Assembly: GCA_027067555.1 (NCBI GenBank)
Contig: JAMOVU010000103.1
Coordinates: 1-34,789, forward strand
Direction: 5' to 3'
DNA length: 34,789 nucleotides
Source: Candidatus Aminicenantota bacterium
GTDB lineage: Bacteria; Acidobacteriota; Aminicenantia; JAMOAD01
In this document: positions 32,004 to 34,789 of the stretch, piece after piece
How positions within the stretch are numbered: position 1 is the first letter of the stretch
Layout: each line of letters begins with the position of its first letter
Notes under the pieces: generated by a model
Seen by the model: only the letters and a program-made list of their open reading frames with translations
Databases searched by the model: none
Told to the model about the DNA's origin: nothing
Made by a program: the position numbers and the translations under genes

Positions 32004-33044
32004 TTAAATCCTAAAAACAGAGTGAATTGCATCAATTGCTATGCTGACATCATTATCATCAATATCATTGTGAGTTACGAATCTTACCAATTTATCATTA
32101 AAGGGTAGGGCTAAAACCTTTTTCTCCTTTAACTTTTCCAAGAACTCAAAAGAGCTCATTGTTTTAAGGTGTATCATAACAAAGTTTGTCTTAACCCTTT
32201 CAAGGTCAACCTGTAGCTCTTTTATATCCGAAATGCCTTCAGCAAGTCTCTTTGCTCTTTTATGATCTTCATCGAGCCTTTTTGTCATAACTTTTATTGA
32301 AACAATCCCGGCAGCAGCAATAACTCCTGCCTGTCTCATCCCACCCCCGAGATATTTTCTTATTATCCTTGCTTCACTAATAAATTCTTTGCCTCCAACT
32401 AATATCGAACCTACAGGTGCTGCAAGTCCTTTGGAAAGACAGAACATTACAGAATCAAAATGCTTTGTTATTTCCTTTACATCAACTCCGAGTGCAGTTG
32501 CCGCATTAAAAACTCTTGCTCCGTCAAGATGAAAGTGCAAGTTGTGTTTTTTTGCCACTTTAGAAACTTCTTTTATGTAATCGGTTGGAATTGGAACCCC
32601 TCCCCAATAATTATGCGTGTTTTCAAGTGCTATTGCCTTTGTTTCAGGAATGTGATCCCTAAGGCTTTTATGAATATTTTCCTCTATCTTTTCAATTGGT
32701 ATTATTCCGTGATCAGAAGGAAGTGGTCTTGGAAGAGAGCCTGCTATTCTTGAAACATTACCGGCTTCATAATTATAGATGTGTGAATGCTCTTCCAGAA
32801 TGATCTCTTTACCTTCTCCTGCTGCAAGTTTTACTGCTATCGTATTTCCCATTGTGCCTGATGGAACGAAAAGAGCTGCCTCTTTTCCCAAGGTTTCTGC
32901 TGCAAGCTCTTCAAGCTCTTTTACAGTCGGATCATCTCCCAGAACATCATCTCCAACCTCAGCTTCATACATTGCCTTTCTCATCTCTTCGGTGGGTCTT
33001 GTAACAGTATCACTTCTGAAATCCGAGTATCCTTTGTATGACAT
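32004..33044 (-). CDS. ltaE: Low-specificity L-threonine aldolase
   Basis: 346 aa PLP enzyme that cleaves L-threonine (and allo-threonine) to glycine and acetaldehyde, in the cytoplasm. Landmarks: FRSDTVTRPTEEMRKAM, DDVLGDDPTVKELEE, PSGTMGNTIAVKL, EEHSHIYNYEAG, IALENTHNYWGG, FHLDGARVFNAA and the Schiff-base Lys205 in CLSKGLAAPVGS. The open frame runs 32 codons further upstream, but ATG 33044 is the real start: it has a strong AAAGGAGG SD 6 bp away and gives the conserved family N-terminus. It offers a CoA-independent alternative to the Tdh/Kbl route encoded 16 kb away. It has its own promoter and ends 67 bp before the S9 gene's start. Confidence 0.95.
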   Translation of the reverse strand: MSYKGYSDFRSDTVTRPTEEMRKAMYEAEVGDDVLGDDPTVKELEELAAETLGKEAALFVPSGTMGNTIAVKLAAGEGKEIILEEHSHIYNYEAGNVSRIAGSLPRPLPSDHGIIPIEKIEENIHKSLRDHIPETKAIALENTHNYWGGVPIPTDYIKEVSKVAKKHNLHFHLDGARVFNAATALGVDVKEITKHFDSVMFCLSKGLAAPVGSILVGGKEFISEARIIRKYLGGGMRQAGVIAAAGIVSIKVMTKRLDEDHKRAKRLAEGISDIKELQVDLERVKTNFVMIHLKTMSSFEFLEKLKEKKVLALPFNDKLVRFVTHNDIDDNDVSIAIDAIHSVFRI

Positions 33045-33071
33045 TTTATCCTCCTTTATAATTAATTTGAA

Positions 33072-33100
33072 ATTATAGGATATTATCTGAAAATGTTCAA
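33072..33100 (-). promoter_or_regulatory. Promoter of the threonine aldolase gene
   Basis: Minus strand: TTGAAC (33100-33095), 17 bp spacer, TATAAT (33077-33072). The predicted start near 33066 gives a ~22 nt leader with the AAAGGAGG SD. It is back to back with the lipoprotein promoter, the two -35 boxes being 8 bp apart. Confidence 0.65.
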
Positions 33101-33108
33101 ATTTTATA

Positions 33109-33137
33109 TTGACGAATTGGTACTTTTTAATTATAAT
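33109..33137 (+). promoter_or_regulatory. Promoter of the lipoprotein gene
   Basis: TTGACG (33109-33114), 17 bp spacer, TATAAT (33132-33137), predicted start ~33144, AAGGAGG SD at 33152-33158, ATG 33165. This is close to consensus and also rules out the upstream in-frame start at 33093, which would lie before the promoter. Confidence 0.75.
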
Positions 33138-33164
33138 CATTTAACTAAAATAAGGAGGAGGCAA

Positions 33165-33857
33165 ATGAAAAAGATATTTGCTATTTTAATGATTGTTTTT
33201 GTTGCTCTTTTCTTTTATTCTTGCGGAAGCAAGGAAAGTAGCGGTGAAAAAGAGAGTGTGAAAAAAGAGGAAAAGATGGAATCAAAACATGTGGAAAAGG
33301 AAGGGCATGAAGAGAAAGGAGAAAAGGAGGAGAAGAAAGAATCAGAAGAGAATCCATTTGTAGCAATGCAAAAATTTGCAGAAAATGTAAAAAAAGCCTC
33401 TGAGAAACAGCAAGGAGGGAAAATTGTTGTTTTAAATGAAGAGGATTACCTTAAAATATTGCCGGAAGTTTCAGGCTGGAAACTTGCGGAAAAACCCTAT
33501 TATTCAAAGGATAAGATAGGGGCAATTGAAACATCAGAGATAAAAGCAACATACATGAATGGTGATAAGAGAGTTTATGTTCAAATTCAGGATACAGGAA
33601 GTATGTCTTCTTTGATTGCACCTATAAAGATGGCTTTGAGTATGATGATAGAGCATGAGGATAGTAATGGCTATGAAAAACCATTTGAGTTTAAGGGTGA
33701 GAAAGGAATGCTAAAGTATGATAAAAATTCTAAAAAAGGTGAACTGACATTTCTTGTAAAGTCGAGATATATTATAGATATAAATTCAAATGAAAATGTG
33801 GATATGAAAACACTTAAAAAATTTCTTGAAAATATGAAATTGGATGGATTAAAATAA
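33165..33857 (+). CDS. Lipoprotein with charged linker, unknown function
   Basis: 230 aa. Signal peptide and lipobox (..FFYSC, Cys20) predict a lipid anchor. Residues ~22-62 are a Glu/Lys/Ser-rich low-complexity linker (KEEKMESKHVEKEGHEEKGE), then a folded domain from ~75 (IVVLNEEDYLKILPEVSGWK..ATYMNGDKRVYVQIQDTGS ... GYEKPFEFKGEKGMLKYD) ending with a helix. The 'lp...gW....y...v.atY..gd..v.v.i.Dtg' pattern recalls uncharacterised bacterial lipoproteins with a single alpha/beta domain. I cannot name a function. Start fixed by promoter and SD. The stop is 1 bp from the convergent M28 gene's stop, with no hairpin between. Confidence 0.8.
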   Translation: MKKIFAILMIVFVALFFYSCGSKESSGEKESVKKEEKMESKHVEKEGHEEKGEKEEKKESEENPFVAMQKFAENVKKASEKQQGGKIVVLNEEDYLKILPEVSGWKLAEKPYYSKDKIGAIETSEIKATYMNGDKRVYVQIQDTGSMSSLIAPIKMALSMMIEHEDSNGYEKPFEFKGEKGMLKYDKNSKKGELTFLVKSRYIIDINSNENVDMKTLKKFLENMKLDGLK

Positions 33858-33858
33858 A

Positions 33859-34788
33859 TTAAAGACCATATTCACTTATTAAATAAGTTAATATAGCCAT
33901 AGCAGCGGAGCCAAGCTCAAACTCACGAGGATGGATAGCTGAAAATCTGTCATTAGCAGAATGATGGTAATCGAAATATCTCTGAACATCGGGAACATAA
34001 CCAAACTGGGCTTTCGTTCCCTTAATTTTAGAGACATCGGCTCCGCTTCCTCCCGGCTTTATCCAATCAATTAAGGCAATTTTTAAATAAGGAAGCCAGC
34101 TTATTACTTTTTGTTTTATCAATTCATCTTTTGTATTTATTGTAAAACCACGGGGGACAGCTGCTCCTCTGTCACTCTCAATAGCTGCTATATGAGTTTC
34201 CTTTGATTTTTTTACATACTCTCCGTAGGTGTATGCACCACTGTTTTTTGAGCCAAATTCTTCATTCATATAAAAAATTACTCTTATGGTTCTTTTTGGC
34301 TTTATATTTAGTTTTTTAAATAAATGAAGGACTTCAAGAGATTGAACACATCCTGAGCCATCGTCAACAGCTCCATCTCCCAAATCCCAGCTATCAAAAT
34401 GCCCTCCTAAAACAATAACTTCCTCCGGTTTTTCACTTCCTTTAATTTCTGCTATTAAATTATATGATTTGGCGAGAGGAAGATTTTTGCAATTTAGTTT
34501 TACTCTAACTTTAAGTTCCGGAAATTTTTTTATATTTTGGCTCAAAAGATCGGCATCCTTTAAACCTATAGCAATAGCCGGAATCTTTTTAATGTCTTTT
34601 TTGTAAGAAACAAGGCCGGTATGGGGGTTATTATCATACTTAGTTGTGACCGATCTTACTATTATAACAGCAATGGCTCCGTACTTAGCTGCTTCAGAAG
34701 CTCCCGCTGTTCTCTGGTTGACAGCTCTTGCATAAGCTTTGAAAGTATCAACAAGCTCCTTTTCCATAGGTCTGTTAAAAAATACTAT
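33859..34788 (-). CDS. M28 family metallopeptidase, C-terminal part (5' end outside window)
   Basis: The frame is open to the right edge: codons before the internal ATG 34767 read IVFFNRP, which continues a PA-like domain strand, so the gene starts beyond the window. The visible part holds the end of a PA-like domain (YARAVNQRTAGASEAAKYGA) and most of the zinc-peptidase domain. Counted from the internal Met: His123 and Asp125 (LGGHFDSWDLG), Asp135 (GAVDDGSG, bridging), Glu169/170 (YMNEEFG, catalytic plus ligand), Asp199 (ESDRGA) and a late His at 268/269 (YFDYHHSANDR). The full two-zinc set is present. These are exported aminopeptidases/carboxypeptidases of the Q-type that trim peptides outside the cytoplasm, matching the exported S9 peptidase nearby. 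Confidence 0.88.
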   Translation of the reverse strand: MVFFNRPMEKELVDTFKAYARAVNQRTAGASEAAKYGAIAVIIVRSVTTKYDNNPHTGLVSYKKDIKKIPAIAIGLKDADLLSQNIKKFPELKVRVKLNCKNLPLAKSYNLIAEIKGSEKPEEVIVLGGHFDSWDLGDGAVDDGSGCVQSLEVLHLFKKLNIKPKRTIRVIFYMNEEFGSKNSGAYTYGEYVKKSKETHIAAIESDRGAAVPRGFTINTKDELIKQKVISWLPYLKIALIDWIKPGGSGADVSKIKGTKAQFGYVPDVQRYFDYHHSANDRFSAIHPREFELGSAAMAILTYLISEYGL

Positions 34789-34789
34789 T

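Noticed and set aside
33181-33366. Small frame antisense to the lipoprotein gene
   Set aside because: Shadow of the Glu/Lys-rich linker; no SD or family resemblance.
1-34789. CRISPR array, tRNA/rRNA, IS ends or phage attachment sites
   Set aside because: No regularly spaced direct repeats, no cloverleaf-like sequence with a recognisable T-loop, and no transposase or integrase motif were found by eye; a covariance-model scan was not possible.

Overview
The window is AT-rich bacterial DNA with compact gene spacing. Where start signals are clear they are Shine-Dalgarno sequences (AGGAGG type) and sigma70-like promoters (TTGACA/TATAAT with a 17 bp spacer). Several lipoprotein signal peptides, a Wzx-type flippase, exported peptidases and amino-acid-degrading enzymes suggest a heterotrophic, probably fermentative bacterium, possibly diderm. 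The phylum cannot be fixed from the sequence: there is no rRNA, tRNA or ribosomal protein gene here. No CRISPR array, IS element, phage gene or plasmid origin was recognised.

Layout. (1) 1-9.4 kb: surface polysaccharide cluster. It holds the 3' end of a membrane glycosyltransferase, two GlfT2-like family 2 glycosyltransferases, a glutamine amidotransferase of the asparagine synthase type, a TagD-like cytidylyltransferase, two CDP-glycerol glycerophosphotransferase-like proteins (TagB/TagF family) and a flippase. Together they suggest a lipid-linked glycan carrying alcohol-phosphate (teichoic-acid-like) units. (2) 9.5-15.1 kb: accessory zone with two polytopic GT-C-like membrane proteins, a beta-helix surface protein, and an 868 bp gene-free stretch (10837-11704). 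That stretch holds three decayed gene fragments (a glycosyltransferase tail, an Ig-like surface-protein module on the minus strand, and a LuxR-type response regulator) plus a strong bidirectional hairpin. (3) 15.2-20.1 kb: tdh-kbl operon (threonine to glycine plus acetyl-CoA), followed by an exported GH20 hexosaminidase fused to a cyclophilin-type prolyl isomerase. (4) 20.3-27.5 kb: a small lipoprotein; then on the minus strand a UvrD/PcrA-type helicase, a TMTC-like membrane/TPR protein, and citF with a citD-citE fusion (citrate or citramalate lyase). (5) 27.7-34.8 kb: minus-strand S9 peptidase, short-chain dehydrogenase and six-TM membrane protein; low-specificity threonine aldolase divergent from a lipoprotein gene; and the 3' part of an M28 peptidase that runs off the window.

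How the parts fit: Tdh/Kbl and threonine aldolase give two routes from threonine to glycine. The S9 and M28 peptidases would supply peptides and amino acids. The Cit proteins would feed citrate or, in a glutamate-fermenting organism, citramalate into acetate production. The hexosaminidase-cyclophilin fusion would act outside the cytoplasm. The most unusual items are that fusion, the gene graveyard at 10.8-11.6 kb, and several genes whose best promoter places the transcription start almost on the start codon (predicted leaderless mRNAs). Nothing here is clearly a new defence or mobile system.
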